NCBI RefSeq assembly: GCF_014642915.1 | Contig: NZ_BMJE01000002.1 | Coordinates: 372,001-436,000 of the forward strand | Length of the DNA: 64,000 nucleotides | Direction: 5' to 3' | DNA from: Flavobacterium suaedae | Lineage (GTDB): Bacteria; Bacteroidota; Bacteroidia; Flavobacteriales; Flavobacteriaceae | Shown here: positions 1 to 10,100 of the stretch, piece after piece | How the letters are laid out: every line of letters starts with the position of its first letter | Numbering within the stretch: position 1 is the stretch's first letter | Notes under the pieces: model-generated | What the model was told of the DNA's origin: nothing | What the model saw: only the letters and a program-made list of their open reading frames with translations | The model's database searches: none | Position numbers and translations under genes: made by a program

Positions 1-1068
1 CCCTACAAAAGCTCCGTTTTTATATTTAGCAGGAAAAGCATCCTTATCATAAAAAGCAATTCCTAATGATGCAGTATGGCTACCCACGGCTACATCGGGC
101 ACTATGGCTTTTTCAACCAGTTCCGGTTTTTTGCCTTTCATTCTTGGGTCTTCTATCTGCCCGAAGTAAGAATAAGGCCAGCCATAAAAGCCGCCTTTTT
201 TAACACTTGTAATATAGTCGGGCACAAGATGGTCACCTAAATCATCACGTTCGTTAACAGCCGTCCAAAGTTCATTATTTGCAGGGTTCCAGTCCATTCC
301 CACAGGGTTACGTAACCCGTAAGCATATATTATTTCGCCACTTCCGTCAGGATTTATTTCCAGTATATCAGCACGCCTTTTTTCTTCCTCCATTCCATAT
401 TCCCCAACATTACTGGCAGAACCTACAGATATATATATTTTAGAACCATCGGCATTGGTAAGCAGGTTTCTTGTCCAATGGTGGTTGTATCCGCCTGCGG
501 GTAAATCAACTATTTTTTCTCCTTTACCTTCCAGTTTCAGTGCTCCTGTTTTATAGGGGTAGCGGTATAAACCGTCAGTGTTGGCTACATAAAAGTAATT
601 GCCTACTATTAGCATTCCGTATGGTTGATTAAGCTCATTAACAAAAACTTTTCTTGTTTCATATTCACCATCGTTATTACTATCACGGAAAACGGTAATT
701 CGGTCTGCACTACTGTGCGTGTTAGACTCCGCAACAAAAATATCGCCATTAGGTGCTTGATAGGTGTTGCGTGGGTTTTCTAAGTCTGTCGCAAATTTAG
801 TAACAGTAAACCCTGCCGGAACTTTTGGGCCTTCGCCCTTCGGCCAGTCGGTCATTCCACTGCGTTTCGCTACCGATTCGGTACTGTACGGCGCAGGTAA
901 TTCAAGCTCTCCTACAGCAGTTTCTACAACTGTAACGCTATCCGAAGTTGTTTTTTCTGTTTCGTTTTGTGCTAATACGTTATTATCTTCATTTTTTACT
1001 TTTTCCTCTTTACAGGAGTAAAGCGAAAGCATACCTGCAAGGGCTAAAATTATAGTTACTTTTTTCAT
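1..1068 (-). CDS. PQQ-dependent sugar/sorbosone dehydrogenase family lipoprotein (partial, 3' end outside window)
   Basis: 356 codons are visible from the ATG at 1068, and the frame stays open to base 1, so the C-terminus is missing. The N-terminus MKKVTIILALAGMLSLYSC has a lipoprotein signal with lipobox LYSC, so the mature protein should be a periplasmic or outer-membrane lipoprotein. Linker residues 20-65 are rich in charged residues. The following sequence (PAGFTVTKFATDLENPR, then HHWTRNLL, ISVGSASN, YGLRNPVGMDW and GGFYGWPYSYFG) is typical of the GSDH/sorbosone-dehydrogenase beta-propeller, in which PQQ and calcium support sugar oxidation. The substrate cannot be told from sequence. It is transcribed away from hpt, with 185 bp between the two starts. 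Family assignment is good; activity is inferred. Confidence 0.85.
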   Translation of the reverse strand, partial: MKKVTIILALAGMLSLYSCKEEKVKNEDNNVLAQNETEKTTSDSVTVVETAVGELELPAPYSTESVAKRSGMTDWPKGEGPKVPAGFTVTKFATDLENPRNTYQAPNGDIFVAESNTHSSADRITVFRDSNNDGEYETRKVFVNELNQPYGMLIVGNYFYVANTDGLYRYPYKTGALKLEGKGEKIVDLPAGGYNHHWTRNLLTNADGSKIYISVGSASNVGEYGMEEEKRRADILEINPDGSGEIIYAYGLRNPVGMDWNPANNELWTAVNERDDLGDHLVPDYITSVKKGGFYGWPYSYFGQIEDPRMKGKKPELVEKAIVPDVAVGSHTASLGIAFYDKDAFPAKYKNGAFVG

Positions 1069-1098
1069 TTGTTGTGTAATTGTGTGATTTTAGATAGA

Positions 1099-1106
1099 CG
1101 AATTTA
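1099..1106 (-). promoter_or_regulatory. possible -7 promoter element of the sugar dehydrogenase gene
   Basis: On the minus strand the sequence reads TAAATTCG, one base from the Bacteroidota -7 consensus TAnnTTTG, about 30 bp upstream of the ATG at 1068. No clear TTG -33 element is visible, so the call is weak. Confidence 0.3.
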
Positions 1107-1217
1107 ATTATTTGGAAATGGTTTTGTTGGCTAATTCACATAATATTAGGCTAATTTTAACAGCAATAAAGTTTTATAAATTGATTTTAGTTTTATAGCT
1201 TGCTCTTTCCTAATTGC

Positions 1218-1225
1218 TATATTTG
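1218..1225 (+). promoter_or_regulatory. -7 promoter element of the hpt-adk-obgE cluster
   Basis: TATATTTG matches the Bacteroidota -7 consensus TAnnTTTG exactly. A TTG lies at 1200-1202, but the 15 bp spacing is shorter than the usual 17-23 bp. The element ends 28 bp before the TTG start of hpt. Confidence 0.5.
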
Positions 1226-1253
1226 CATATTATATCAGTAATAAAAAAATAAA

Positions 1254-1781
1254 TTGATACAACTTCACGACAAAACATTTGTTCCTTTTATTGATGCAGC
1301 CCAAATAGATGATGCTGTAGCTAAAGTAGCATGTCAGCTTGAAAACGACTTTAGAGGTGAAACTCCTGTTTTTGTGGCGGTACTTAACGGTGCTTTTATG
1401 TTCGCATCAGATTTTATGAAACATTACAAAAGCAATTGCGAAATCAGTTTTGTAAAATTGGCTTCTTATGAAGGGACATCATCAACTAATGATGTAAAGC
1501 AATTAATAGGGCTTAATCAGGATTTAAAAGGGAGATTGGTTGTATTAATAGAAGATATAGTTGACACAGGTAATACTGTTGTGGAGCTAAAAAAGATTTT
1601 TGAAGAAAAAGAAGTGAAATCGCTTAAAATAGCAACACTTTTCTTTAAGCCTGAAGCATATAAAAAAGACATTAAACTGGATTATATAGGGATTGAAATT
1701 CCTAACAAGTTTATTGTAGGCTATGGGCTGGATTATGATGGCTTAGGTCGTAACTTACCTGAAATATACCAATTACAATAA
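1254..1781 (+). CDS. hpt: Hypoxanthine phosphoribosyltransferase
   Basis: This 175-residue purine-salvage enzyme transfers the phosphoribosyl group of PRPP to hypoxanthine or guanine in the cytoplasm. The PRPP-binding loop of type I phosphoribosyltransferases is visible as VVLIEDIVDTGNT (about residues 96-108), preceded by VAVLNGAFMF, the usual hpt beta-strand/loop. Length fits the family. The start is a TTG: no in-frame ATG lies upstream, and MIQLHDKTFVPF matches the usual flavobacterial N-terminus. adk begins 19 bp downstream, which suggests one transcript for nucleotide metabolism. Confidence 0.95.
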   Translation: MIQLHDKTFVPFIDAAQIDDAVAKVACQLENDFRGETPVFVAVLNGAFMFASDFMKHYKSNCEISFVKLASYEGTSSTNDVKQLIGLNQDLKGRLVVLIEDIVDTGNTVVELKKIFEEKEVKSLKIATLFFKPEAYKKDIKLDYIGIEIPNKFIVGYGLDYDGLGRNLPEIYQLQ

Positions 1782-1800
1782 TAAACAATACACAAAACTA

Positions 1801-2376
1801 ATGATTAATATCGTTCTATTCGGTAAGCCGGGAGCCGGTAAAGGGACTCAGGCAGAATTTTTAAAAACACGTTATAACCTTACACATATTTCTACAGGAG
1901 ATGTATTTCGTTACAACCTGAAAAATGAAACAGAACTTGGTAAGCAAGCTAAAGTATATATTGACAGAGGAGACCTTGTACCGGATGAAATCACTATTAA
2001 TATGCTTAAAGATGAGGTTGAAAAAAATACAGATACTAAAGGTTTCTTGTTTGACGGTTTCCCGAGGACTATAGACCAGGCAAAAGCACTGGATGAGTTT
2101 TTTGAAAGCAAAGGTTGGAATTTAACTGCTACTGTAGCACTTGAGGCTGACGATGAAATATTGGTACAACGCCTTTTAGAAAGAGGAAAAACAAGTGGAA
2201 GAGCTGACGATCAGGATGAAAAATTAATAAGAAACCGTTATCAGGAATATAACGAAAAGACAGCTCCACTAATTGATTACTATAAAAAACAGCATAAGTT
2301 TTATGCCGTAGACGGTATAGGTTCTATACAGGAAATAACCGAAAGGTTAACCTTGCTTATAGATAAGCTTATTTAA
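1801..2376 (+). CDS. adk: Adenylate kinase
   Basis: This 191-residue enzyme interconverts ATP plus AMP with two ADP. The P-loop GKPGAGKGTQ (residues 8-17), the AMP-site motif STGDVFR, the segment GFLFDGFPRT and the arginine-containing LID start RLLERGKTSGRADD are all present. The LID is short and lacks the four-cysteine zinc site of long-form kinases. In many bacteria adk sits in the spc ribosomal operon next to secY; here it is absent from that operon and lies between hpt and a CNNM gene. Confidence 0.97.
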   Translation: MINIVLFGKPGAGKGTQAEFLKTRYNLTHISTGDVFRYNLKNETELGKQAKVYIDRGDLVPDEITINMLKDEVEKNTDTKGFLFDGFPRTIDQAKALDEFFESKGWNLTATVALEADDEILVQRLLERGKTSGRADDQDEKLIRNRYQEYNEKTAPLIDYYKKQHKFYAVDGIGSIQEITERLTLLIDKLI

Positions 2377-2387
2377 AATTTTACCGA

Positions 2388-3665
2388 TTGGAAATAGCTA
2401 TAATATTATTTTTAATACTGCTTAACGGTGTCTTTTCCATGTCAGAAATCGCTTTGATATCTGCACGGAAAAGTCGCCTTGAAACGGCTGCAAAGCGAGG
2501 TAATTCAGGTGCGCAGGCTGCGCTTAACCTTGCTAATTCACCTAATAAATTTCTTTCTACTGTACAAATAGGTATAACACTTATAGGTATACTTACCGGT
2601 ATATATAGTGGTGATAAAATAACAGATGATGTAGAAAACTTTTTTACACAGTTTGAGATTTTAAAACCGTATGCCGAACGTATTGCGGTAGTATCAGTAG
2701 TGGTAGTTCTTACGTTTTTTACTTTGGTACTGGGTGAGCTTTTACCAAAGCGTATAGGACTTATTTTCCCGGAGGGTATAGCGAAGTTGGTTTCGTTACC
2801 AATGAAGTTTATCTCTAAAGTAACAGCGCCTTTTGTATGGTTGCTTACTTCTTCAACGGATGTGCTGATGAAAATATTTAATATTCGCCCGACAGCGGAT
2901 GGTAAAGTAACAGAGGAAGAAATAAAAGCAATTATAAAAGAAGGTACAGAAGGCGGAGAGGTACAGGAAATAGAGCACGATATTATGGAACGTGTGTTCC
3001 ATATAGGGGACAGAAAAGTAAACTCCTTAATGACGCACCGTAAATCGGTAGCATATTTAACTTTTGATTCTGACAAAGACAGAATAAAAGAAATTATGCT
3101 GGAAGAAATGCATTCTATATATCCTGTATGTGAGGATAACCTGGATGATGTAGTAGGTGTAGTATCATTAAAAGATATGTTTGCCAATTACGAGAAACCA
3201 GGCTTTAACCTTAAAAATATAACTAAAGAACCTGTTTATTTAATAGAACATACATCGGCATACAAAGCGCTTGAAATATTTAAAGAAACAAAGGTACACT
3301 ATGCTTTTGTTACTGATGAATATGGCGTTTTCCAAGGAGTTATAACACTTAATGATATTCTGGAAGCGTTAGTAGGTGATGCATCGGACTTTTATGATGA
3401 TGAATTTAAATTAATAGCTAAACCTGACGGGACTTGGATTGTAGACGGGCATTACCCTTTACATGACTTCTTAGCTTATTTTGATTTGGATGAGTTAATG
3501 AGCGAGTATGATGTTACTACAGTAAGTGGGCTTATAATGACTGAACTGTCCTACATACCACAGGCAGGCGAAAAACTGGCTTGGAACCTGTTTGAACTTG
3601 AAGTCTTAAAAATGGATGGTGTTAAAATAGATAAGGTAAAAGTTAAGTCGTTAAAAGAAGAATAA
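2388..3665 (+). CDS. CNNM/CorC-type hemolysin-family membrane protein with CBS domains
   Basis: The 425-residue protein begins with a DUF21/CNNM transmembrane domain (about residues 1-190; first segment EIAIILFLILLNGVFSMSEIAL carries the typical family sequence). A paired CBS region follows (about 200-330, with SVAYLTFDSDKDRIKEIM and HYAFVTDEYGVFQGVITLNDIL), then a C-terminal CorC/HlyC domain (about 345-425, DGTWIVDGHYPLHD). The family is tied to magnesium or cobalt efflux and binding of adenine nucleotides by CBS domains; the hemolysin name is historical. The start is a TTG 11 bp after the adk stop. The gliding protein GldE is a relative, but the neighbours here do not resemble a gld locus. 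Confidence 0.88.
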   Translation: MEIAIILFLILLNGVFSMSEIALISARKSRLETAAKRGNSGAQAALNLANSPNKFLSTVQIGITLIGILTGIYSGDKITDDVENFFTQFEILKPYAERIAVVSVVVVLTFFTLVLGELLPKRIGLIFPEGIAKLVSLPMKFISKVTAPFVWLLTSSTDVLMKIFNIRPTADGKVTEEEIKAIIKEGTEGGEVQEIEHDIMERVFHIGDRKVNSLMTHRKSVAYLTFDSDKDRIKEIMLEEMHSIYPVCEDNLDDVVGVVSLKDMFANYEKPGFNLKNITKEPVYLIEHTSAYKALEIFKETKVHYAFVTDEYGVFQGVITLNDILEALVGDASDFYDDEFKLIAKPDGTWIVDGHYPLHDFLAYFDLDELMSEYDVTTVSGLIMTELSYIPQAGEKLAWNLFELEVLKMDGVKIDKVKVKSLKEE

Positions 3666-3694
3666 TACAAAAATAATAGCCGTAAATTGAAAAA

Positions 3695-4696
3695 ATGACA
3701 GAAGGGAATTTTGTAGATTATGTAAAGATATATGTAGCTTCCGGTAAAGGAGGGAGAGGTTCTACACACTTACATAGAGAAAAATATATAGATAAAGGAG
3801 GTCCTGATGGTGGAGACGGTGGTCGCGGAGGGCATGTGTTTATAATAGGAAATAAAAACCTATGGACATTATATCACTTAAAATTTGCCCGCCATATAAA
3901 AGCAGGTCACGGAGGAGATGGTAGCAGTTCCAGAAGTACAGGTGCAGACGGAGAGGATAAATACATCGAAGTACCATTGGGAACAGTGGTTCGTGATAAG
4001 GAAACAAACCAAGTGCTTTTTGAAATAACAGATGACGGAGAAAAAAAGATATTAGTAGAAGGAGGGAAAGGAGGACTTGGTAACTGGCACTTCCGTAGCT
4101 CTACAAACCAAACACCACGCTATGCACAGCCCGGTATACCGGGACAGGAGCTTGATATTATATTAGAACTTAAAGTACTGGCAGATGTAGGTTTAGTTGG
4201 TTTCCCAAATGCAGGTAAGTCTACATTATTATCAGTACTTACAGCAGCAAAACCAAAAATTGCTGACTACCCGTTCACCACTTTAAAGCCAAACTTGGGG
4301 ATTGTAGCCTACAGAGATTTTCAGTCGTTTGTAATTGCTGATATACCGGGAATTATAGAAGGTGCGGCAGAAGGTAAAGGGCTGGGGCATTACTTCCTTC
4401 GTCATATAGAGCGTAATTCTACTTTATTGTTTTTAGTTCCTGCCGATGCAGAGGATATTAAGAAAGAATATGATGTATTGTTAGATGAGTTGCGCAGGTA
4501 TAACCCTGAAATGATGGATAAAGACAGGCTTATAGTAGTATCTAAGAGTGATATGCTTGATGATGAATTAAAAGCGGAGCTTAAAGAAGAACTGGATGAA
4601 GCTTTTAAAGGAATTCCGTATATGTTTATATCATCGGTAGCGCAACAAGGTCTTACTGAGCTTAAAGATAAACTTTGGAAAATGCTGAATGATTAA
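3695..4696 (+). CDS. obgE: GTPase ObgE/CgtA, ribosome assembly factor
   Basis: The 333-residue protein has the glycine-rich Obg fold (residues 1-160, including [14 protein letters not shown] and GGKGGLGN) followed by a G domain: P-loop GFPNAGKS (169-176), switch TT (195-196), DIPG (216-219) and SKSD (283-286) in the NKxD position. Obg acts in late 50S subunit assembly and stress signalling. The variable C-terminal domain of many Obg proteins is absent, so this is the short form. It lies 29 bp after the CNNM gene, and a hairpin terminator follows. Confidence 0.96.
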   Translation: MTEGNFVDYVKIYVASGKGGRGSTHLHREKYIDKGGPDGGDGGRGGHVFIIGNKNLWTLYHLKFARHIKAGHGGDGSSSRSTGADGEDKYIEVPLGTVVRDKETNQVLFEITDDGEKKILVEGGKGGLGNWHFRSSTNQTPRYAQPGIPGQELDIILELKVLADVGLVGFPNAGKSTLLSVLTAAKPKIADYPFTTLKPNLGIVAYRDFQSFVIADIPGIIEGAAEGKGLGHYFLRHIERNSTLLFLVPADAEDIKKEYDVLLDELRRYNPEMMDKDRLIVVSKSDMLDDELKAELKEELDEAFKGIPYMFISSVAQQGLTELKDKLWKMLND

Positions 4697-4722
4697 ATAA
4701 TCAGCTGTAAATATATTGTAAA

Positions 4723-4752
4723 AGAGGTGCTTAAAAAGTACCTCTTTTTTTA
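4723..4752 (+). terminator. Rho-independent terminator after obgE
   Basis: The arm AGAGGTGCTT pairs with AAGTACCTCT, with one G-U pair, and a run of T follows. It lies 27 bp past the obgE stop and should end the hpt-adk-CNNM-obgE transcript. Confidence 0.85.
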
Positions 4753-4838
4753 TTCTTAAAATTCTTACCTTTTTATTGATTCATTTCTTCTTTCATCGTT
4801 TTAATAGGTGCTTACTTTAATAAATTCTTAAAAAAAAG

Positions 4839-4846
4839 TATCTTCG
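4839..4846 (+). promoter_or_regulatory. possible -7 element of the S46 peptidase gene
   Basis: TATCTTCG is one base from TAnnTTTG and lies 107 bp before the ATG, leaving a long untranslated leader. No -33 TTG is apparent. Confidence 0.35.
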
Positions 4847-4953
4847 CGCTAAGAAAAATAAAAAAATAGGGGTTTAACTGTAACAAAATCGGCAGGAAAG
4901 CAACCTATTAACTTTACTATTATAACTATTAATTTAATACACTTACAATTCAA

Positions 4954-7098
4954 ATGAAAAAACTGATTTTATTCGTAACCATGTTTGTTATGGTGTTGCC
5001 TGTAAAGGCAGACGAAGGTATGTGGTTCCTTATGCATATTGAGCGCCTTAATTACAGGGATATGCAAAAAATGGGACTTCAGCTTACGCCTGAAGAAATT
5101 TACAGTATAAACAACCATAGCCTTAAAGATGCAATTGTTCAGTTTAACGGTGGTTGTACTGCAGAAATAATATCTAAAGAAGGACTGGTTTTAACCAACC
5201 ACCACTGCGGATATGATAAAATAGCAGAACTTTCTACACCGGAAGCTAACTATCTTAAAAATGGTTTCTGGGCTGCATCACGTAAAGATGAGCTTAAGCC
5301 AAAAGATTTATATGTACGTTTCTTTGTAAGAATGGACGACGTGTCTCAAAGAATTCTTGGCAAAGTAAATGACCAGATGACTGAAGAAGAAAGAGAAAAA
5401 ATAATTAACCAGGAGATTGCTAAAATAGAGCAGGAAAATAACGAAGGCGGTAAATATACCGTGTCTGTTCGTTCTTTTTACGAAGGTAATGAGTACTACT
5501 ACTTTGTTTACCAGGATTATAAAGATGTTCGTTTAGTAGGTACTCCACCGGAAAGCATTGGTAAGTTTGGTGGTGATACAGATAACTGGGAGTGGCCTCG
5601 TCATACAGGAGATTTCTCTATGTTCCGTATCTATGCAGACGAAAATGGTGAGCCTGCTGAATACTCTCCTAACAATGTGCCCTTAAATCCTAAACATTAT
5701 TTACCTGTGAGTACAGCAGGTGTGCAAGAAGGCGATTTTGCTATGATATTAGGATACCCTGGGCGTACTAACCGTTGGATGCCATCAGGAGGTATAGAGC
5801 AAAATGTAAAATATGCTTATCCAGCATGGGTGGAAGCTTCTAAGCTTGGTATGGACAAAATGAAAGTTCATATGGATAAGAGTGATAAAGTAAGACTTGA
5901 TTATGCTTCTCAATATGCACAAGTAGCGAACTACTGGAAAAACCGCCAGGGAATGATTGATGCTTTAACAAAGCATGGAACGGCAGCTACTAAAGCTAAA
6001 GCTGAAAAGAAATTTAATAAGTGGGCAAATAAAAAGAACAACAAAGAAAAGTATGGTGATGTTATAGCAACTATAAATAATTACTATGCTAAAACTAACG
6101 AAAAAGCCCGTCATGATAATTACTTAATAGGTCTTTTAAGAACCAGTACTTTTGCTGTTTTACCATACCAGTTAGCCAGATCTTTAGAGCATTATGCTAA
6201 CTCAAATGAAAATGGTCGTAGTGCAATGCGCCCTCAGTATGAGGCAGGTATTGAAGAAACATATAAAACACTATACTTACCATTGGAAAAAGACGTACTT
6301 GCTGCACAGTTACATTTATATGCAACAAAATCTGAAGGTTATCCTATAGCTGAGTATATAAAAGAAATAGGAGAGGCTAATAATTACGATTATACAGCTT
6401 TTGTAAACAAAGCATTTGAAGAAAGTATTTTTACATCAGAGGAAAGACTTAACGCATGGTTGGAAAATCCTGATATGGAAGCTGTAAATAACGATCCGTT
6501 ATACAAACTGTCTAGTGCTATCCTTGATAAGTACAGAGCACAGACAGATGAACAAAAGCAACTTGAAGATGATTTTTCAAGAGCGTTCAGGTTATTAGTT
6601 CAGGGAATGAGAGAAGCAAACCCGGACGCTAAATATTACCCTGATGCTAACAGTACACTAAGGCTTACTTACGGTAAAGTAAGAGCGTTACCGGAAGATA
6701 AAAGAAATGATGCTGAAGTTAACTACTATACTACAATGAAAGGTGAAGTAGCTAAATACAAGCCAAACGATCATGAGTTTGATTTACCTGGCAAACTTTT
6801 AAAAATGTATAAGGATAAAGACTTTGGTCGTTATGCTGATAAAAACGGATATATGCCTGTAAACTTCCTTACAGATAATGATATTACAGGAGGTAACTCA
6901 GGTTCGCCGGTACTTAACGGTAAAGGTGAGCTTATAGGTCTTGCATTTGATGGTAACATTGAAGCTATGGCAGGAGATGTTATTTTTGATAAAGACCTGC
7001 AAAGAACAATTAACGTTGATATCCGTTATGTACTTTGGATAATAGATAAGTTCTCAGGTGCAAAACACATAGTAGACGAAATGACACTTGTAGATTAA
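4954..7098 (+). CDS. S46 family dipeptidyl-peptidase, DPP7-like
   Basis: The 714-residue secreted protease has the signal peptide MKKLILFVTMFVMVLPVKA. The S46 landmarks are TNHHCGYDKI (probable catalytic His84), GGDTDNWEWPRHTGDF (probable Asp220) and GGNSGSPV (Ser649). The family removes dipeptides from peptide N-termini in the periplasm for amino-acid nutrition. The residue 18 after the catalytic serine is Gly667 in LAFDGN. In DPP7 this place is glycine (bulky hydrophobic P1), while in DPP11 it is arginine (acidic P1), so DPP7-type specificity is inferred. Length agrees with the family. It is a single gene that converges on the macroglobulin gene across a shared terminator. Confidence 0.92.
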   Translation: MKKLILFVTMFVMVLPVKADEGMWFLMHIERLNYRDMQKMGLQLTPEEIYSINNHSLKDAIVQFNGGCTAEIISKEGLVLTNHHCGYDKIAELSTPEANYLKNGFWAASRKDELKPKDLYVRFFVRMDDVSQRILGKVNDQMTEEEREKIINQEIAKIEQENNEGGKYTVSVRSFYEGNEYYYFVYQDYKDVRLVGTPPESIGKFGGDTDNWEWPRHTGDFSMFRIYADENGEPAEYSPNNVPLNPKHYLPVSTAGVQEGDFAMILGYPGRTNRWMPSGGIEQNVKYAYPAWVEASKLGMDKMKVHMDKSDKVRLDYASQYAQVANYWKNRQGMIDALTKHGTAATKAKAEKKFNKWANKKNNKEKYGDVIATINNYYAKTNEKARHDNYLIGLLRTSTFAVLPYQLARSLEHYANSNENGRSAMRPQYEAGIEETYKTLYLPLEKDVLAAQLHLYATKSEGYPIAEYIKEIGEANNYDYTAFVNKAFEESIFTSEERLNAWLENPDMEAVNNDPLYKLSSAILDKYRAQTDEQKQLEDDFSRAFRLLVQGMREANPDAKYYPDANSTLRLTYGKVRALPEDKRNDAEVNYYTTMKGEVAKYKPNDHEFDLPGKLLKMYKDKDFGRYADKNGYMPVNFLTDNDITGGNSGSPVLNGKGELIGLAFDGNIEAMAGDVIFDKDLQRTINVDIRYVLWIIDKFSGAKHIVDEMTLVD

Positions 7099-7119
7099 TT
7101 AAAATTTAGTTGGTTTAAA

Positions 7120-7149
7120 TAAAAAAGCCCGGCATTGCCGGGCTTTTTT
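7120..7149. terminator. Bidirectional terminator between the peptidase and macroglobulin genes
   Basis: The perfect 8-bp stem AGCCCGGC/GCCGGGCT closes an ATT loop. It is flanked by an A run on the left and a T run on the right, so it can act in both directions between two convergent genes. Confidence 0.92.
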
Positions 7150-7165
7150 ATGTATGATTTTTCAG

Positions 7166-10100
7166 TTAAGGCTTGGTTATTACTCTCATACCTTCAGAAT
7201 GCCCTGCAAATTCAGGGGCATACATACTTTGTATTGTGCTTATACCATTAGAGAATTCCCCGGCATTGTTTACCCTTACGTCATACTCTAAAACATATAT
7301 TCCTTTTTCAATTCTGTCAAAAAAGAAATGAGTTGCAGCATCTCGTGTGGTATTATAATAATATAAACCATTTTGGTTTTTATGTCCTGATATTGTATTC
7401 ACAGGTTCAAAACCGGCAGCACGAACATCTTTTAAGTGTACATACTCCATATCTTCCTTAATATTTAAAACAATACGTATAGTAACCAAATCACCTATTT
7501 TCATTGGGTTTTCAGGTGCTATTTTTTCCAGTTTATTACCTTCAGAGCTTCTTGTTTTTATATATAGCTCTCTTTTTATATTCATAATACCCTCCTGTGC
7601 TTGATTCACTTTGTCACTATCTTCAAAATACTGCCAATATAAACCACCGTAACCAGGTACTTTATTATTGTTCTTTATTGTAATAGTAGATAGGTTTTTA
7701 GTTACTTCATCTTTATTCCAGCGTAGTTTTATATAACCTGTACCTGCTTCGGTTTTAGCTTCCTCTAATTTTTTAGTAAAGGTTTCTTTATCACCAAAAT
7801 CAATATCAGTATTATTTTCTATAGAAAGCCAGTTAGTACCGCTAGAAAGTAAAGCGTATACAGCATCAGCAGTACTTTTTGTTGTAGACCAGTTTTTATT
7901 CTGCTTATTTTTTATCAACCAAGCCTTCATAGCATCAATACTTTCAACATCAGTACTATCAATTTCCGCAAAGGCTTCAATAAGTAATGCCTGTGTTTCT
8001 ACAGGAGAGTTATACCAATACCAACCTGATGTGTTATTTTTCCAGTACATACCTTTTTCCTGATTTAAAACAGCCGTATCCCTAAGGCTTTGTACTATAT
8101 TATTTGCCGTTTTTTCTCTTTCAAAACGATATAATACTAAAGCAGATAGACCTTTTTCATATAAAGAGTATTCCAACCACTTTTTTTCTATAATAGCGAG
8201 GTATTTATCGATTATCTTTTTTGTATCAGGAGTTAAAGGATGCATTTCTCTATGAAAGCTACGAGCATATAGATAATGCAATACAGAACTGCTTACAGTT
8301 AACTTATCTTTTTTTCTATAAAGTTTATAGCGTTCTTCAAACTTTGAATCTAAATATTTAATACTAGGTTTAATAGTGTGGTAAATACTATTGTTAGTAG
8401 TATCTTTTATAGCTCCCATTTTTTTTAAGTGCCCAAAGCCTGCGATAATATGCCTTGTAATAAACTCATTACCTTCACCGCCTTCAAACCAAGGGAAAGC
8501 ACCGTCTGTTAACTGTTTTTCGTCCAGTTTATTTAAAGTAAGTGTCGACTCTGTTTTTACCCTGTCAAGGTCAAATAACATTGCAATTCTGTTTTTCTTT
8601 TCCTGCTCGCTCAGGTTATCCAACATCCAAGGAGACTCTGTCATTATAATAGACTTTAATTCTTCATTTTGCTCCAGTTTATTAAATGATTTTCCTTGTT
8701 TATGCCATTCTTCAAAAACTTTTGCTATTTCGGGGTTGCTTTCCACTATATGAGTAGCAATTGTGTTAGCATAGTAACGAGAGAAAGTTTGTTCTGAACA
8801 CTCGTGTTCAAACTCCATTAAGTAAGGTAAAGATTGTAACGCTATCCAGGTAGGGTTTGAGGTGTACTCTAAGGTAATACCATGGTGTACAAGGGTAGAG
8901 GAGGTATTGTTTTTAAGGTTTTCCAATGTGTATTCTTTAGTAAACTCTCCTTTTACCCATAACGGAATACTTTCTGTTACAAGTTCCCTATTAGTTAATA
9001 CAGGGATAATACTTTCTTCACCATCACTAAAATCACCTGATTTTGCTACAATTTTGTATTGTATTGCCTGTATACCCAGTGGTGCTTTTATTGTCCAGCT
9101 TACAGTACTGTTTCCTTTTGGTGTAATACTAAAGCGTTGTACTTTTTCAGCTTTAAAAGCTGTGGCTTCAATAGGCTGCATAGTGGTAGCGTCATAAAGT
9201 TCCAGCATAGCACTACCAATTTTTTCTATAGGTGTAGTATTAGTAACCTTAGCTATTAAGGTTATTTCATCGCCCTCTCTTAAAAAGCGAGGCATATTTG
9301 GCATAATCATCAGGTCTTTTTGAGTATAGGTTGTATATTCAAAATATCCTGATTCAGCCTTTTTATTGTGGGCAAATAGTCGCATTTTCCATACAGAAAG
9401 TGCTTCTGGGGATGTAAATGAGAAACTTAAGTTTCCTTCATTATCAGTACGAAGATTAGGTAGGAAGAAAGCTGTTTCTTTAAGGTTTTTTCTTGTTTTT
9501 ACTTTTTCAAGCTCATTCATTTCCTCTTGTATACCTTTTGTGGTTGTAATTATAATTACACCGTTAGCACCCCTATTTCCATATATAGCTGTTGCTGCAT
9601 CATCTTTAAGAATACTGTAACCGGCAATATCATTAGTGCTAATACTTCTAAAACCATCTTCATCTACAGGGATTCCATCTACAATAAATAAAGGTTGTAC
9701 ATTACCGTTTATATTTCCTACTCCTCTTAATATTATAGTAGATTCACTACCGGGTTGACCGCTTCCAGTAGCTATACTGAGGCCTGCCACTTGCCCTTGG
9801 AGGCTTTGTATTAGAGAGGCCCCTGTTCTGTCTTCTATAGATACTGTTGTCATTGCTGCTGCTGAAGTTACCGGTGTTACTGAGCGATATTTATCCACTA
9901 CAACACCCTCAAGCCTCATACTCGATTCTTTTAATCCTATTTTTAGTGGGTTTTCATCAGCTACTTTTGTAATATGGCTTTCAAACCCGACAAATGATGT
10001 TTCAATAATGTCTCCGGCAGAGGCAGGTATACCAAACTGACCATCAATATCTGTTTGAACACTTATTGAAGTAGTTTTATTGAAAATACTTACTCCCGGA

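Noticed and set aside
764..1021. 85-codon plus-strand frame inside the dehydrogenase region
   Set aside because: It lies opposite a long, clearly coding minus-strand frame with a lipoprotein signal and family motifs; its own translation shows no recognisable features.
2381..3187. 268-codon minus-strand frame opposite the CNNM gene
   Set aside because: It is the mirror of a conserved membrane-protein gene; its serine-rich translation matches nothing and has no start signals.
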